From Nitrococcus mobilis (lineage in GTDB: Bacteria > Pseudomonadota > Gammaproteobacteria > Nitrococcales > Nitrococcaceae): a stretch of DNA of 64,000 nucleotides. The notes under the pieces are model-generated. The model ran no database searches. It was given only the letters and a program-made list of their open reading frames with translations, and had not been told where the DNA came from. Positions 36,343 through 46,617 of the stretch are shown in pieces. The stretch covers positions 1 through 64,000 of the forward strand of contig JAGFJL010000068.1 of assembly GCA_024102725.1 (NCBI GenBank), given 5' to 3'. Every line of letters starts with the position of its first letter. Position 1 is the stretch's first letter. Made by a program: the position numbers and the translations under genes.

Positions 36343-36370
36343 AAAAAAAGGCCGCAAGCGGCCTTTTTCA
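36343..36370 (-). terminator. Intrinsic terminator after the initiator tRNA
   Basis: An 11-base perfect inverted repeat, AAAAAGGCCGC (36345-36355) and GCGGCCTTTTT (36358-36368), begins nine bases beyond the tRNA 3' end on the minus strand. With A and T runs on both sides it can work in either direction. Confidence 0.8.
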
Positions 36371-36376
36371 AACGCC

Positions 36377-36453
36377 TGGTAGCGGGGGCAGGATTTGAAC
36401 CTGCGACCTTCGGGTTATGAGCCCGACGAGCTGCCAGACTGCTCCACCCCGCA
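36377..36453 (-). tRNA. metY: Initiator tRNA-fMet (CAU)
   Basis: 77 bases with encoded CCA. The anticodon stem-loop GGG-CTCATAA-CCC carries the three G:C pairs that mark initiators, and the body closely follows E. coli tRNA-fMet. Positions 1 and 72 are T and T, so the end pair is open as initiators require, though E. coli has C and A. It is the first gene of the rimP-nusA-infB cluster. Confidence 0.97.
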
Positions 36454-36467
36454 ACGATTCGAGCCAT

Positions 36468-36496
36468 ATACTATTGCTGCCGCGCCGGTTACGCAA
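36468..36496 (-). promoter_or_regulatory. Predicted promoter for tRNA-fMet and the nusA operon
   Basis: On the minus strand TTGCGT (36496-36491), a 17-base spacer and TAGTAT (36473-36468) lie about 15 bases before the tRNA 5' end, in the short gap after nuoN. Confidence 0.6.
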
Positions 36497-36568
36497 GAGG
36501 CATCGGCGTATAATCGCGCACTCACCCCGCGCGGAGGCGCTGGATTTGTTTATTTGCACTATCAGTAA

Positions 36569-38005
36569 TCAACCGGCCAGCGCCGCCTTGCAGGCCGTAA
36601 TGAGGGAGTCCGGGAAAATTCCCAGTGCCAGCACCGCCAAACCATTGCCAGCCAACACGACACGTAATCCGGCCGGCGCTTCTAACGGCTCACCATCGGT
36701 ACGGCGATCGAAATAAACCATGCGAATCACCCGCAGGTAGTAGAATGCTCCGATCACCGCGAATATCACGGCAACAACCGCTAACCATACCATATTGACG
36801 TCGATGACCGATTTAAGGACCAGCCATTTTGCATAAAAACCCACAGTGCCCGGCACGCCAGTCAAAGAGAACATCAGAATCAGCATCACTACAGCGAAGC
36901 CACTGTGCCGATCGTTCAGACCCTTCATGTCCTCGATGAGATCGGCTTCGAAGCCGCGGCGCGACAGCAAGATTACGACGCCAAAAGCGCCGGCGGCCAT
37001 CAAGCCGTAGGTGATGGCATAGAACAATGCGGCTGAGTATCCCTCTTCGGTTCCAGCAATAAAGCCGAGGAAGAGGAAACCGACATGGGCTATGGTCGAA
37101 TAGCCCAGCATGCGCTTGATGTTGGTCTGCACCAAAGCAAATAGATTCCCCACGGCAAGCGAACCCACGGCGATGATGGTCGCCATGACCTGCCACTGAT
37201 CGTGCAATGCGCCAAGGCCGTCGACCAGCAAGCGGACGAATAGCGCCACCGCTGCAATCTTAGGTGCCGTCCCAACGTAGACGGTGACCGGCGTCAAGGC
37301 GCCTTGATAGACATCCGGTATCCACATATGGAAGGGAACCGCGCCGAATTTGAAGGCGACCCCCACAAGGATGAAGGTGAGTCCGAAGGCGAGTAACAGC
37401 CCGCTCTCTCCGTTGGCCGCAATCGCGGCAATCTGCGCTAGATCCAGGCTTTGCGCCGCGCCATACACCATGGACATGCCGTAGAGCAGCATTCCGGAGG
37501 ACAACGCGGCGAGCACGAAGTACTTCATCGCGGCCTCGGAGCTCACGCGATTCTCACGATCGTAGGCCACCATGGCGAATAAGCACAACTCGACCAGTTC
37601 CAAACCAAGATAGACGGTGAGCAAGCTGTGGGCGGACGCCATGATCATCATTCCGAGTACGCCCAACAGACCCAGCAGAAAGAAATCGCCGCGCAGCAGT
37701 TCGCGCTTGCGCAGATAATCTCGACTGTAAGCGAAGACCAAAAAGCTCAGCACACAGATAGCGACCTTGAGAAGACAAGCAAACTTATCGGCGACGTAGG
37801 TGCCGCTGAATGTGGTGGCCTTCAGGCCCCATTGGGTCTCGATACTGAGCCAGACCGTCGTCAGCAACGTGAACTGTACGAGATGGAAGGCGAGTGCGCT
37901 TTCGCGGCCCTTCGCGAACAGATCCACTACCAACACCAAGCATGCCATCGAGAGCACCCAGATCTCGGGCAGCGCAAGCGAGAAATCCGGCATCTCGAAC
38001 GTCAT
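36569..38005 (-). CDS. nuoN: NADH-quinone oxidoreductase subunit N
   Basis: 478 residues with about 14 hydrophobic membrane segments. The antiporter-like core shows MLGYSTIAHVGFLFLGF, KFGAVPFHMWIPDVYQGA with a key Lys, and LSLTGVPGTVGFYAKW. It is one of three proton-channel subunits in the membrane arm of complex I and the last gene of the nuo operon. Confidence 0.98.
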   Translation of the reverse strand: MTFEMPDFSLALPEIWVLSMACLVLVVDLFAKGRESALAFHLVQFTLLTTVWLSIETQWGLKATTFSGTYVADKFACLLKVAICVLSFLVFAYSRDYLRKRELLRGDFFLLGLLGVLGMMIMASAHSLLTVYLGLELVELCLFAMVAYDRENRVSSEAAMKYFVLAALSSGMLLYGMSMVYGAAQSLDLAQIAAIAANGESGLLLAFGLTFILVGVAFKFGAVPFHMWIPDVYQGALTPVTVYVGTAPKIAAVALFVRLLVDGLGALHDQWQVMATIIAVGSLAVGNLFALVQTNIKRMLGYSTIAHVGFLFLGFIAGTEEGYSAALFYAITYGLMAAGAFGVVILLSRRGFEADLIEDMKGLNDRHSGFAVVMLILMFSLTGVPGTVGFYAKWLVLKSVIDVNMVWLAVVAVIFAVIGAFYYLRVIRMVYFDRRTDGEPLEAPAGLRVVLAGNGLAVLALGIFPDSLITACKAALAG

Positions 38006-38072
38006 AGCTTTCCTCGGATCCCATAAGCCGCTAAATAAGTGAATAAGACCTGGCTGGGGCTGCCACCATCTC

Positions 38073-39584
38073 TCATGGCGTTGTGATCACTTGCTGCAAA
38101 AGATGCTGCAGCGAGGGCTCCATCACCTCGATCAATGGCGCCGGCCAGATCCCCAATAACAACACGGCGCCTGCGAGTGCACCGAGCACGATGAACTCGC
38201 GAGCATTGAGGTCGGTCAGCGCTGCCACTTGGGCATTGGCCACTTCGCCATACACGACCCGCTTGATCAACCAAAGGGTATAGGCTGCACCCAGAATCAA
38301 GGTGAGCGCAGCGAGCGCGGCATACCAGAAATTGCCCTGGAAGCTGGCAAGGATCACCATGAACTCGCCGACAAAGCCGGACGTTCCGGGAAGACCGACG
38401 TTAGCCATAGCGAACAATACGAAAAAAGCCGCAAATATCGGCATGCGGTTGGCCACGCCTCCATAATCCTTGATCAATCTGGAGTGAACCCGGTCATAGA
38501 GAACACCGACGCAGAGAAACAAGGCCGCCGAGACGAACCCATGGGAGATCATCTGCACCAAGCCTCCTTCGAGCGCCATTACCGCGCCGCCACCACCGCT
38601 GCCCTCGGTTGCGCCCGTGTGCGCGAAGATATCGAAAATCGCAAAAAAGCCCAGCGTCACGAAGCCCATATGGGCGACCGAAGAATAAGCGATCAGTTTT
38701 TTCATGTCCTCTTGCACGATCGCCACCAAGCCGATATAGACCACGGCAATCAGCGAAAGCGCAATGAGCAGCCATGCCAGTTCTATGCTGGCCGCGGGCG
38801 TGATCGGCAAGCTGAATCGCAGAAAGCCGTACGCGCCGATCTTCAGCATAATCGCCGCCAGGATCACCGAACCGCCGGTTGGTGCCTCCACGTGGGCATC
38901 CGGAAGCCAGGTATGCACGGGCCACATGGGCACCTTCACGGCAAAGGCCACCAGGAAAGCTAAAAAGATCAGGATCTGCTGGCTCAGCGCCAATGCCGTG
39001 CCGTGGAAATCGAGGATACCGAAGCTGTCGGTTTGATAACGCAAGTAGATGAGCGCAACCAGCATGAGCACCGAGCCCATGAAAGTATAGAGGAAGAACT
39101 TTATGGTGGCGTAAATTCGATTCGGACCGCCCCAAATGCCGATGATCAAGAACATCGGCACCAACATCGCCTCCCAGAATACGTAGAACAAGATCGCATC
39201 CAGGGCGCTGAATACGCCCACCATCAAGCCTTCCATGATCAGAAAAGCGGCCAAGTACTGAGTCTGCTTGTATTGAATCACCTCCCAGCCGGCGATGATG
39301 ACTAAGACGGTCGCGAAGGTGGTAAGCAGAATCAACGGCATGGAGATCCCATCCACACCGAGGTAATAGTAGACCTCGAAGGCCGGAATCCAAGCCAGGC
39401 GCTCCTCGAATTGCATAGCCGAGGTACCGATTTCGAATCCGAAATACAGCACCGAGCTCAGCAGAAAAACGACGCCACCGGTACCCAACGCCAGCCAGCG
39501 CGCCGTTGCTCCTTGGGAACGCCCCCCGGCGGCCAACACCAGTGTTCCACCGAGTATCGGTAGCCAAATCAGCAAGCTCAGCAA
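38073..39584 (-). CDS. nuoM: NADH-quinone oxidoreductase subunit M
   Basis: 503 residues, highly hydrophobic, with about 14 membrane segments. Typical patterns are WEAMLVPMFLIIGIWGG, KVPMWPVHTWLPDAHVEAPT, LIAYSSVAHMGFVTLG and GLPGTSGFVGEF. Proton-pumping subunit of the membrane arm. A 79-base gap separates it from nuoL. Confidence 0.98.
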   Translation of the reverse strand: MLSLLIWLPILGGTLVLAAGGRSQGATARWLALGTGGVVFLLSSVLYFGFEIGTSAMQFEERLAWIPAFEVYYYLGVDGISMPLILLTTFATVLVIIAGWEVIQYKQTQYLAAFLIMEGLMVGVFSALDAILFYVFWEAMLVPMFLIIGIWGGPNRIYATIKFFLYTFMGSVLMLVALIYLRYQTDSFGILDFHGTALALSQQILIFLAFLVAFAVKVPMWPVHTWLPDAHVEAPTGGSVILAAIMLKIGAYGFLRFSLPITPAASIELAWLLIALSLIAVVYIGLVAIVQEDMKKLIAYSSVAHMGFVTLGFFAIFDIFAHTGATEGSGGGGAVMALEGGLVQMISHGFVSAALFLCVGVLYDRVHSRLIKDYGGVANRMPIFAAFFVLFAMANVGLPGTSGFVGEFMVILASFQGNFWYAALAALTLILGAAYTLWLIKRVVYGEVANAQVAALTDLNAREFIVLGALAGAVLLLGIWPAPLIEVMEPSLQHLLQQVITTP

Positions 39585-39663
39585 GGGTCAACCTCCAGAT
39601 ATCCGTCGCGCAGTCCAACCGCCGCCGGGTTATAGAGTCTCACGCCAGCCACCACGGCCGTGC

Positions 39664-41646
39664 TCAAATAAACCAACCGCGCCACCCACCGATAAACCAG
39701 GTAAGTAAAACCAGCAGGCCGAGGATCATAACGAAGGCATAATGGTATAAATAGCCGGTCTGCAATCCTCGGATCACGGCGGCAAAGCGACCGATAGCCC
39801 TTGCTGTACCGTTGACCATCACTCCGTCGATAAGCCGAGCGTCTCCCACCTGCCACAGCAGCCGTGCAACCGACCTAGAGGAAGCGGCGATACCGTCGAT
39901 ATAGAGTTCGTCAAAACCGTATTTACGGAGCAAAATGGTGTAGAGCATCGCAAAGCGATTGCGAATCGACGGCAACAGCTCGGGGCGGAGCATATAGAAA
40001 AACCAAGCAGTCAGAAACCCGGCGAGCGCAAGGTACAGTGCCGGACCCTCGACTGCGTGCATCGCGAAACTCCACGATCCATGGAAGCTCCGGCCCATTT
40101 CATGGAGAACATCATGCGGCTCCGATACGAACAGCGCTTGGCCGAAGAAGCCTCCGAACACAAGCGGTTCGACTGTGAGATAACCGATCACGACCGAAGG
40201 AATGGCGAGCAGAATCAGCGGCCATTCCATGGCTCTGAGCACATAACGCGGCAGATGGGCCATATGCTCCTTGGCATGGGGATCGATACGCTCCTTGCCC
40301 CAGAAGACCAAGAAATAGAGTCGGAAGCTGTACAACGCCGTCACATACACACTCAGCAAAACCAGCCAATAGGCGAGCGTGGCACCGGCGCGGTGTGCCT
40401 CGTGCGCCGCCTCGATAATGAGATCCTTCGAGTAGTAGCCGGAGAATGGCGGCGCGGCAACCAAAGCCAGCGTGCCCATCAGCATCGTGAGATGCGTAAT
40501 CGGCAAGTATCGCCGCAGATTACCCATCTTGCGCATGTCCTGCTCATGGTGCAGCGCCACGATGACGGCCCCAGCAGCCAGAAACAGCAGCGCTTTGAAA
40601 AAAGCGTGGGTCATGAGGTGGAAGATGCCCACGGCATAGGCTGAAGCCCCCAGCGCGACGAACATATAACCTAGCTGCGAGAGCGTCGAATAGGCGATGA
40701 CACGTTTGATGTCGTTTTGCACGAGGCCCACCAATCCCATCAAAAACGCCGTCATGGCGCCGAATATCAGCACCACCGACAGTGCCGCATCGGAGAGCTC
40801 GAACAAGGGCGACATGCGCGCCACCATGAAGATGCCAGCCGTCACCATCGTAGCGGCATGAATCAGAGCGGATATGGGCGTGGGGCCTTCCATCGAATCC
40901 GGCAGCCAGACATGCAACGGGATTTGCGCCGATTTGCCCATCGCGCCAATGAAGAGCAAGATGCAGGCGAAGGTGACCACAGACCAGTTTAGGCCGGGCA
41001 AGACACTAATCGTCTGAGCCGGCTGCGTCTGCGCGGCCGCGAAGACCTGCTGATAGTCCAGGCTGCCGAAATAGGCCAGCAGCAGCGCGATCCCAAGCAA
41101 GAAGCCCATATCGCCGATTCGGTTGATCAAAAAAGCTTTCAGGTTGGCGAAAATGGCGCTCTCCCGCGTGAACCAAAAACCGATCAGCAGATACGAGACC
41201 AAGCCCACGGCTTCCCAGCCGAAAAACAGCTGTAAGAAGTTGTTCGCCATAACCAACATAAGCATGGCGAAAGTAAATAGGTTGATGTAACTAAAGAAGC
41301 GCTGATAGCCGGGATCGTCGTGCATGTAGCCGATGGTATAAATGTGAACCATCAGTGAGACGAAGGTAACGACCGCCATCATCAATGCGCTGAGCGGATC
41401 GATCAGAAAACCGATCTCCATGTGCAGCCCACCGGCAACCGCCCAGGTATAAACAGTCCCGTTGTAGGGCTCGAGCTCCCCCAAGACAAAGCGGCTGAGC
41501 ACGAACAAGGACAGCAGGCAGGAGAGGCTCACCGCCGCGATGGTCACCCGATGCGATCGCTGCCGCCCGAGCCAGTGCCCAAACAGACCAACGGTGATCG
41601 CACCGATCAATGGCGCCAGCGTTATGGCGAGGTATACGATTTCCAT
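39664..41646 (-). CDS. nuoL: NADH-quinone oxidoreductase subunit L
   Basis: 660 residues, the longest membrane subunit. It carries FFGWEAVGLVSYLLIGFW, GKSAQIPLHVWLPDSMEGPT, VIAYSTLSQLGYMFVALG and a C-terminal extension matching the lateral helix plus final membrane segment that clamps the proton channels. Distal pump of complex I. It begins 3 bases after nuoK ends. Confidence 0.98.
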   Translation of the reverse strand: MEIVYLAITLAPLIGAITVGLFGHWLGRQRSHRVTIAAVSLSCLLSLFVLSRFVLGELEPYNGTVYTWAVAGGLHMEIGFLIDPLSALMMAVVTFVSLMVHIYTIGYMHDDPGYQRFFSYINLFTFAMLMLVMANNFLQLFFGWEAVGLVSYLLIGFWFTRESAIFANLKAFLINRIGDMGFLLGIALLLAYFGSLDYQQVFAAAQTQPAQTISVLPGLNWSVVTFACILLFIGAMGKSAQIPLHVWLPDSMEGPTPISALIHAATMVTAGIFMVARMSPLFELSDAALSVVLIFGAMTAFLMGLVGLVQNDIKRVIAYSTLSQLGYMFVALGASAYAVGIFHLMTHAFFKALLFLAAGAVIVALHHEQDMRKMGNLRRYLPITHLTMLMGTLALVAAPPFSGYYSKDLIIEAAHEAHRAGATLAYWLVLLSVYVTALYSFRLYFLVFWGKERIDPHAKEHMAHLPRYVLRAMEWPLILLAIPSVVIGYLTVEPLVFGGFFGQALFVSEPHDVLHEMGRSFHGSWSFAMHAVEGPALYLALAGFLTAWFFYMLRPELLPSIRNRFAMLYTILLRKYGFDELYIDGIAASSRSVARLLWQVGDARLIDGVMVNGTARAIGRFAAVIRGLQTGYLYHYAFVMILGLLVLLTWFIGGWRGWFI

Positions 41647-41649
41647 GCA

Positions 41650-41955
41650 TCAACCCTTCATGCTGTCCAGATCGCCCACATTGATGGTATTGGTGTTACG
41701 GAACAAGACGACCAAGATAGCCAGGCCAATGGCCGATTCGGCGGCTGCGACGGTAAGAATAAAAAACACGAATACTTGGCCCTGAATGTCCGCCAAATAG
41801 TGCGAGAAGGCGATGAAATTGAAATTCACTGCCAGCAATATGAGCTCGATCGACATCAGCAGGATGATGGCGTTTTTCCGATTTAGAAAAATGCCGGCCA
41901 CCCCCAGGCTGAACAGAATCGCCCCGAGCACGAGATAATTGGATAGCTCCACCAT
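41650..41955 (-). CDS. nuoK: NADH-quinone oxidoreductase subunit K
   Basis: 101 residues with three membrane segments. The two buried glutamates needed for proton transfer are present in [13 protein letters not shown] and [13 protein letters not shown]. MrpC-like subunit next to NuoJ in the membrane arm. Confidence 0.98.
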   Translation of the reverse strand: MVELSNYLVLGAILFSLGVAGIFLNRKNAIILLMSIELILLAVNFNFIAFSHYLADIQGQVFVFFILTVAAAESAIGLAILVVLFRNTNTINVGDLDSMKG

Positions 41956-42005
41956 GGCTGTGATCCTAAACTGTCCGAGTCGGCTGCTGATGCGCGGGTG
42001 GTTGG

Positions 42006-42605
42006 TTACTTGCGCTTCTCCGGCGCCATCGTGACGATCCGCAGCCGCTGCTCTTTGCGCACGCGAACCTGACGGTCGATATTCTGATGCTTGGTATCCG
42101 GCCGGCGCCGATGCGTCAGCATGATGGCGGCGACGATGGCCACCAGGAGCACGACCGAGGCGATTTCGAAAGGATAGGCATAGACTGTGTACAGTACACT
42201 GCCAAGCGCCTTGGTATTACTCATACCCACGCCCTCGGCAGCACTCACACCATGAATCAAGTTCACGTCTTGCGAACCCACCACCAGCGCCATCTCCACG
42301 ACCATTACACAGCCCACCAAGGCACCGATGGGAAGGTAGCGCGCAAAGCCCTCGCGCATCGAGACGAGATTGATATCGAGCATCATCACCACGAACAAGA
42401 ACAACACCATGACGGCGCCGACATAAATCAACACGAGCGCAATCCCCAAGAATTCGGCTTCCGCCATCAGCCACAAAGCAGCGCTGTTGAAGAAGGCCAG
42501 CACCAAGAACAAGGCGGAGTGCACTGGATTCTTGGCCGTGATGACCATAGTTGCAGCGAATAACAAAACCGCTGCGAATACGTAGAAAAGCAAAAGCTCG
42601 ATCAC
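42006..42605 (-). CDS. nuoJ: NADH-quinone oxidoreductase subunit J
   Basis: 199 residues, five membrane segments in the first 165 residues ([37 protein letters not shown]) and a basic cytoplasmic tail. The pi-bulge helix region linked to quinone-driven pumping is preserved. The C-terminal 35 residues are Arg/Lys-rich, longer than in some relatives. Confidence 0.97.
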   Translation of the reverse strand: MIELLLFYVFAAVLLFAATMVITAKNPVHSALFLVLAFFNSAALWLMAEAEFLGIALVLIYVGAVMVLFLFVVMMLDINLVSMREGFARYLPIGALVGCVMVVEMALVVGSQDVNLIHGVSAAEGVGMSNTKALGSVLYTVYAYPFEIASVVLLVAIVAAIMLTHRRRPDTKHQNIDRQVRVRKEQRLRIVTMAPEKRK

Positions 42606-42662
42606 GTACCTAACGCTCCCAGTCGATTGTCCGCGTTCATGCCGTGGGTTTTTGGTCCGGTT

Positions 42663-43151
42663 TCAACGATAGGGTGCGTCCGCCGCCCGGTCCTTGGCGA
42701 GTTGCTGTTCGTACTGATCGCCGAGCGCGAGCAGCTCTTGTTTATGGATGATGTTCTCGCCGCGACGCTCGAAGTGGTACTCATAAATCCGGGTCTCTAC
42801 GATCGAGTCCACGGGGCAGGACTCTTCGCAGAAACCACAGTAGATGCATTTGAACAGATCGATATCGTAACGGGTCGTACGGCGCGTGCCATCGGCACTA
42901 GGTTCGGACTCGATGGTGATTGCCAACGCCGGGCAAACCGCTTCACAGAGTTTGCAGGCAATGCAGCGCTCCTCACCGTTGGGGTAACGGCGCAGCGCGT
43001 GCAAGCCACGAAAACGCGGCGACTGCGGCGCCCGCTCCTCTGGATATTCGATCGTGTACTTGCGGGTAAAAAGATGCCGGCCCGTAAGGCGCAACCCCTG
43101 GAGCAGCTCGATCAGCAAGAAACTATTGAATAAATCCCGAATTGCCTGCAT
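42663..43151 (-). CDS. nuoI: NADH-quinone oxidoreductase subunit I (two 4Fe-4S clusters)
   Basis: 162 residues. [12 protein letters not shown] and [16 protein letters not shown] bind clusters N6a and N6b, which pass electrons from NuoG to NuoB. An N-terminal amphipathic helix anchors it to the membrane arm. Confidence 0.98.
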   Translation of the reverse strand: MQAIRDLFNSFLLIELLQGLRLTGRHLFTRKYTIEYPEERAPQSPRFRGLHALRRYPNGEERCIACKLCEAVCPALAITIESEPSADGTRRTTRYDIDLFKCIYCGFCEESCPVDSIVETRIYEYHFERRGENIIHKQELLALGDQYEQQLAKDRAADAPYR

Positions 43152-43164
43152 GCCGCACCTCAGC

Positions 43165-44184
43165 TCAGAACCAGGGCCCGAAACCGGTCAGAATAAACAC
43201 CGACTCCACTACCAGCCAGACCACCGTCACCGGGATCAGCACTTTCCATCCCAAGCGCATGATCTGATCGTAGCGATAGCGCGGAAACGTGCCGCGAAAC
43301 CAGAAATAGCCGAACAGAAAAAAACCCGCCTTGAGGCAAAACCATATCGTCCCGGGAACGAGGTCGAATATCGGTCCGAGGTAGCCAATCCCATGGAACG
43401 GAGAATACCAGCCACCAAGAAACATAGTGGTCGCCAGACCTGCGATCAGAATCATGTTGGCGTATTCGGCGAGAAAAAAGATGGCGAAGGCCATCCCCGA
43501 ATACTCCACATGGAAACCGGCGACGATCTCGGATTCTCCTTCGGCCACGTCGAAGGGCAGCCGATTGGTCTCCGCCACGCCCGAAACCCAATAGACGATG
43601 AACAACGGCAGCAACGGCAGCCAGAACCACTCCCAAAACGGACCTTGCTGAGCGTGCACGATTTCGCTCATATTGAGGCTGCCGGCCGCCATGAGAACCC
43701 CCACGAGCGCAAAACCCATGGCAATCTCGTAGGAGACCACTTGGGCGCCGGCGCGCATTGCCCCAAGCAGCGCGTACTTGGAGTTCGATGCCCAACCGGC
43801 CACAATGACCCCGTAGACGCCCATGGAGGTCATGGCCAATACATACAGCAACCCCGCATCTATATCGGCCACCACCAGACCATCGCCCAGCGGCAACACA
43901 GCCCAGGCCGCCAGCGCCGGGATGATAGAGAATAACGGCGCCAAAAGGAACAGGAAGCGGTTGGCGTTCTGCGGGATGACCACTTCCTTCATCAGCAGCT
44001 TGCCGGCGTCGGCAATGGGTTGTAATAGCCCATAGATGCCTACCCGGTTGGGCCCCTTACGCCATTGGATCCAGCCGATCACCCTGCGCTCGGCATAGGT
44101 CATATAGGCCACCGCTATGAACAGCGGCACCACCAGCGCAACGATCTTTGCTACGATCCAGACAAGGTTTGCAAATTCCGCCAT
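43165..44184 (-). CDS. nuoH: NADH-quinone oxidoreductase subunit H
   Basis: 339 residues, about eight membrane segments. [20 protein letters not shown] and the acidic loop [20 protein letters not shown] line the quinone chamber at the junction of the two arms. Standard length and order after nuoG. Confidence 0.98.
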   Translation of the reverse strand: MAEFANLVWIVAKIVALVVPLFIAVAYMTYAERRVIGWIQWRKGPNRVGIYGLLQPIADAGKLLMKEVVIPQNANRFLFLLAPLFSIIPALAAWAVLPLGDGLVVADIDAGLLYVLAMTSMGVYGVIVAGWASNSKYALLGAMRAGAQVVSYEIAMGFALVGVLMAAGSLNMSEIVHAQQGPFWEWFWLPLLPLFIVYWVSGVAETNRLPFDVAEGESEIVAGFHVEYSGMAFAIFFLAEYANMILIAGLATTMFLGGWYSPFHGIGYLGPIFDLVPGTIWFCLKAGFFLFGYFWFRGTFPRYRYDQIMRLGWKVLIPVTVVWLVVESVFILTGFGPWF

Positions 44185-44220
44185 GATTGTTCTCGTCGCT
44201 TCGCCCGTGCCGCGATTGCC

Positions 44221-46617
44221 TCAGAGGCGCTCTACGGTCAACTGACCGATCATTGGCCCCAGCGCCGCGGTGGCGGATAGCCCGGCCGTAATCCAGACTG
44301 TGTCCACTGGCAAATCTGGATCTAAGTGAGCCCTTAGCTGTATGGCTTGACTGCGCTGGCAAACGCGTACCTGGGCGCCCTCCTCGATCCCCAGCCGCAC
44401 CGCCGTCTGCGGAGCCAGATACGCCAAGGCATCATCGGCCTGTACCGTGCGCTGCAACGCAGCGGCTCGGCGTACCAGCGGGTCAAGCGCATAGATCCCG
44501 ATCGCACCCACGCGCAGCAGTCCATCCAACTTCACCGGCTCCAGCCCCGCGGGCTGCCAATGCGGCACCGTCGGTGGCGTGCTAGGACCGATGAGCTCGC
44601 GAATCTCACTATGAATCTCGTTGGGGGCGTTATAGTCAAATCCGTCGAGCCCGAGCCGATTGCCCAGTACACGCAAAATGCGCCAAGCCGGTCGTCCCTC
44701 ACCGGGCGGTTTGGTCAGACCGGAGAAGCTCTGCCACAGACCCTCCGCATTGACGAATGTGCCCGCTGTTTCAGTAAACGTCGCCATCGGCAGAATCACA
44801 TCGGCATAGGCACGCATCGCCTCGGTCGCATAAGGTGAAAACACCAGCACGAACTCGGCCGCCGCCACCGCCTGTCGGGCCGCTGCGCTGTCCCAGCAAT
44901 CGAACTCCGGCTCGACATTGAACAGAATCAAGCCGCGGCGCGGCTCTTCGGTCATCTGACGCAGATTCAGACCCGGCTTGCCCGTTTGCCCCGGCTGGCG
45001 CTGCGGAATGGCGCCCACCTGCCAAGCCCCAGCACTGTTAGCGCCCTGAGAGAGCACACCGTAGTCGCTGCCAGAGAGCTCAGCCAACAACGCCGCCAAA
45101 GCCCGGAGCTCGGCGCCTGCCGGGTGCGCTTCAACGAGCGCGCCTACGAACACGCCGCTGCGCTCACCCTGTGCTAAGCGCTCGGCAATACGCCGGTGCA
45201 CGTCGTTTGGCGCACGTTGCGCCAACCAGGCATCCAGCCGTTTGGGACGCGCAACGGCCTTGTATTCGGCCAATGCCGCCACGATCAACGCAAGCTCCAC
45301 AGCGAAGTCTCGGACCGATACGATGTACTCATCGGCGAGCGGGAAGTTCCAGTCGAACGCCCGCGGGTTCAAAAACATCACCTTACCGCCCGCGCGCGCG
45401 GCCTTGCGTAAACGATGATTGAAAAGCGGCAGATCCCACCGCGTATAAGAACCAATCACTAGGGCCGCATCAAGCCGTTCGACATCCGCAAGCGGCAAGC
45501 CCAGATAGGGGAAGCGGGGAGCGGTCGTATCATCGCGGAAATCGGCTTGGCGCAACCGATGATCGATGTTGTGGCTGCCAAGCCCGCGCAGCAGCCGTCC
45601 GAGCAGATACATCTCCTCGAGAGTGGCGCTTGGTGATACCCAGGCGCCAAGTTGTTCGGCCCCATACTCCTCGACCGTCCGCTGCAGCCCCGTAACCGTG
45701 GCTTGCAAGGCGTCTTGCCACTCGACCTCCTCCCAAGTCTCGCCTCGTCGCAGTAACGGGCGCTGCAGACGATCCGCGCTGTAAATCCCCTCGTAGCTGA
45801 AACGGTCGCGATCAGCAATCCAGCTCTCGTTGATCTGTTCGTTATCCCGCGGCACCACGCGCTTGACCGTCCCTTGCATCTGGTGGATATAGAGGTTCGA
45901 GCCGATGGCGTCGTGCGGTGCGATGCCCGGATGGCTCAGCATCTCCCAAGCCCGCGCCCGGAACCGGAAAGGCTTGGAGGTGAGTGCTCCGACGGGACAA
46001 AGATCGATGATGTTGCCCGATAGCTCCGAACGCACCCCCTGCCCGGAAAAGGTACTGATCTCCATATGCTCTCCGCGGTACATGCCGCCGAGCTCATATT
46101 GACCGGCAATCTCATCCAAGAAACGAACGCAACGCGTGCAGTGGATACAGCGGGTCATCTCCGTTGCGACCAGCGGTCCGAGATCCTCATCCTTGACCAC
46201 CCGCTTACGCTCGGTAAATCGGGACAGGCTGCGTCCGAAACCCATGGAGAGGTCTTGCAATTCGCATTCGCCGCCTTGGTCGCAGATAGGGCAGTCCAGC
46301 GGATGGTTGATCAGCAGGAATTCCATGACGCCGCGTTGTGCAGCCAACGCACCTTTGGATCGGGTCCATACCTTCATGCCCTCGGCCACGGGGGTTGCAC
46401 AGGCCGGCAGCGGTTTGGGTGCGCGTTCCACCTCTACCAGGCACATACGGCAGTTGGCGGCGATGGAGAGTTTGCGATGGTAGCAAAAACGCGGGATATC
46501 GATACCGGCCGGGTCGGTGGCCTGGATCAGCATCGAGCCCTTCGGGGCCTGTAGCTCCACGCCGTCGACCTTGATGGTCACCATCTCCGGCTCGCTCTGA
46601 TCGACTCGCGCATTCAT
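44221..46617 (-). CDS. nuoG: NADH-quinone oxidoreductase subunit G
   Basis: 798 residues. The N-terminal ferredoxin-like part binds 2Fe-2S through CRMC and neighbouring Cys; [17 protein letters not shown] binds the His-ligated 4Fe-4[11 protein letters not shown] and a later Cys bind another. The remainder is a molybdopterin-oxidoreductase-like domain without the cofactor. Its ATG overlaps the nuoF stop by four bases. Confidence 0.97.
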   Translation of the reverse strand: MNARVDQSEPEMVTIKVDGVELQAPKGSMLIQATDPAGIDIPRFCYHRKLSIAANCRMCLVEVERAPKPLPACATPVAEGMKVWTRSKGALAAQRGVMEFLLINHPLDCPICDQGGECELQDLSMGFGRSLSRFTERKRVVKDEDLGPLVATEMTRCIHCTRCVRFLDEIAGQYELGGMYRGEHMEISTFSGQGVRSELSGNIIDLCPVGALTSKPFRFRARAWEMLSHPGIAPHDAIGSNLYIHQMQGTVKRVVPRDNEQINESWIADRDRFSYEGIYSADRLQRPLLRRGETWEEVEWQDALQATVTGLQRTVEEYGAEQLGAWVSPSATLEEMYLLGRLLRGLGSHNIDHRLRQADFRDDTTAPRFPYLGLPLADVERLDAALVIGSYTRWDLPLFNHRLRKAARAGGKVMFLNPRAFDWNFPLADEYIVSVRDFAVELALIVAALAEYKAVARPKRLDAWLAQRAPNDVHRRIAERLAQGERSGVFVGALVEAHPAGAELRALAALLAELSGSDYGVLSQGANSAGAWQVGAIPQRQPGQTGKPGLNLRQMTEEPRRGLILFNVEPEFDCWDSAAARQAVAAAEFVLVFSPYATEAMRAYADVILPMATFTETAGTFVNAEGLWQSFSGLTKPPGEGRPAWRILRVLGNRLGLDGFDYNAPNEIHSEIRELIGPSTPPTVPHWQPAGLEPVKLDGLLRVGAIGIYALDPLVRRAAALQRTVQADDALAYLAPQTAVRLGIEEGAQVRVCQRSQAIQLRAHLDPDLPVDTVWITAGLSATAALGPMIGQLTVERL

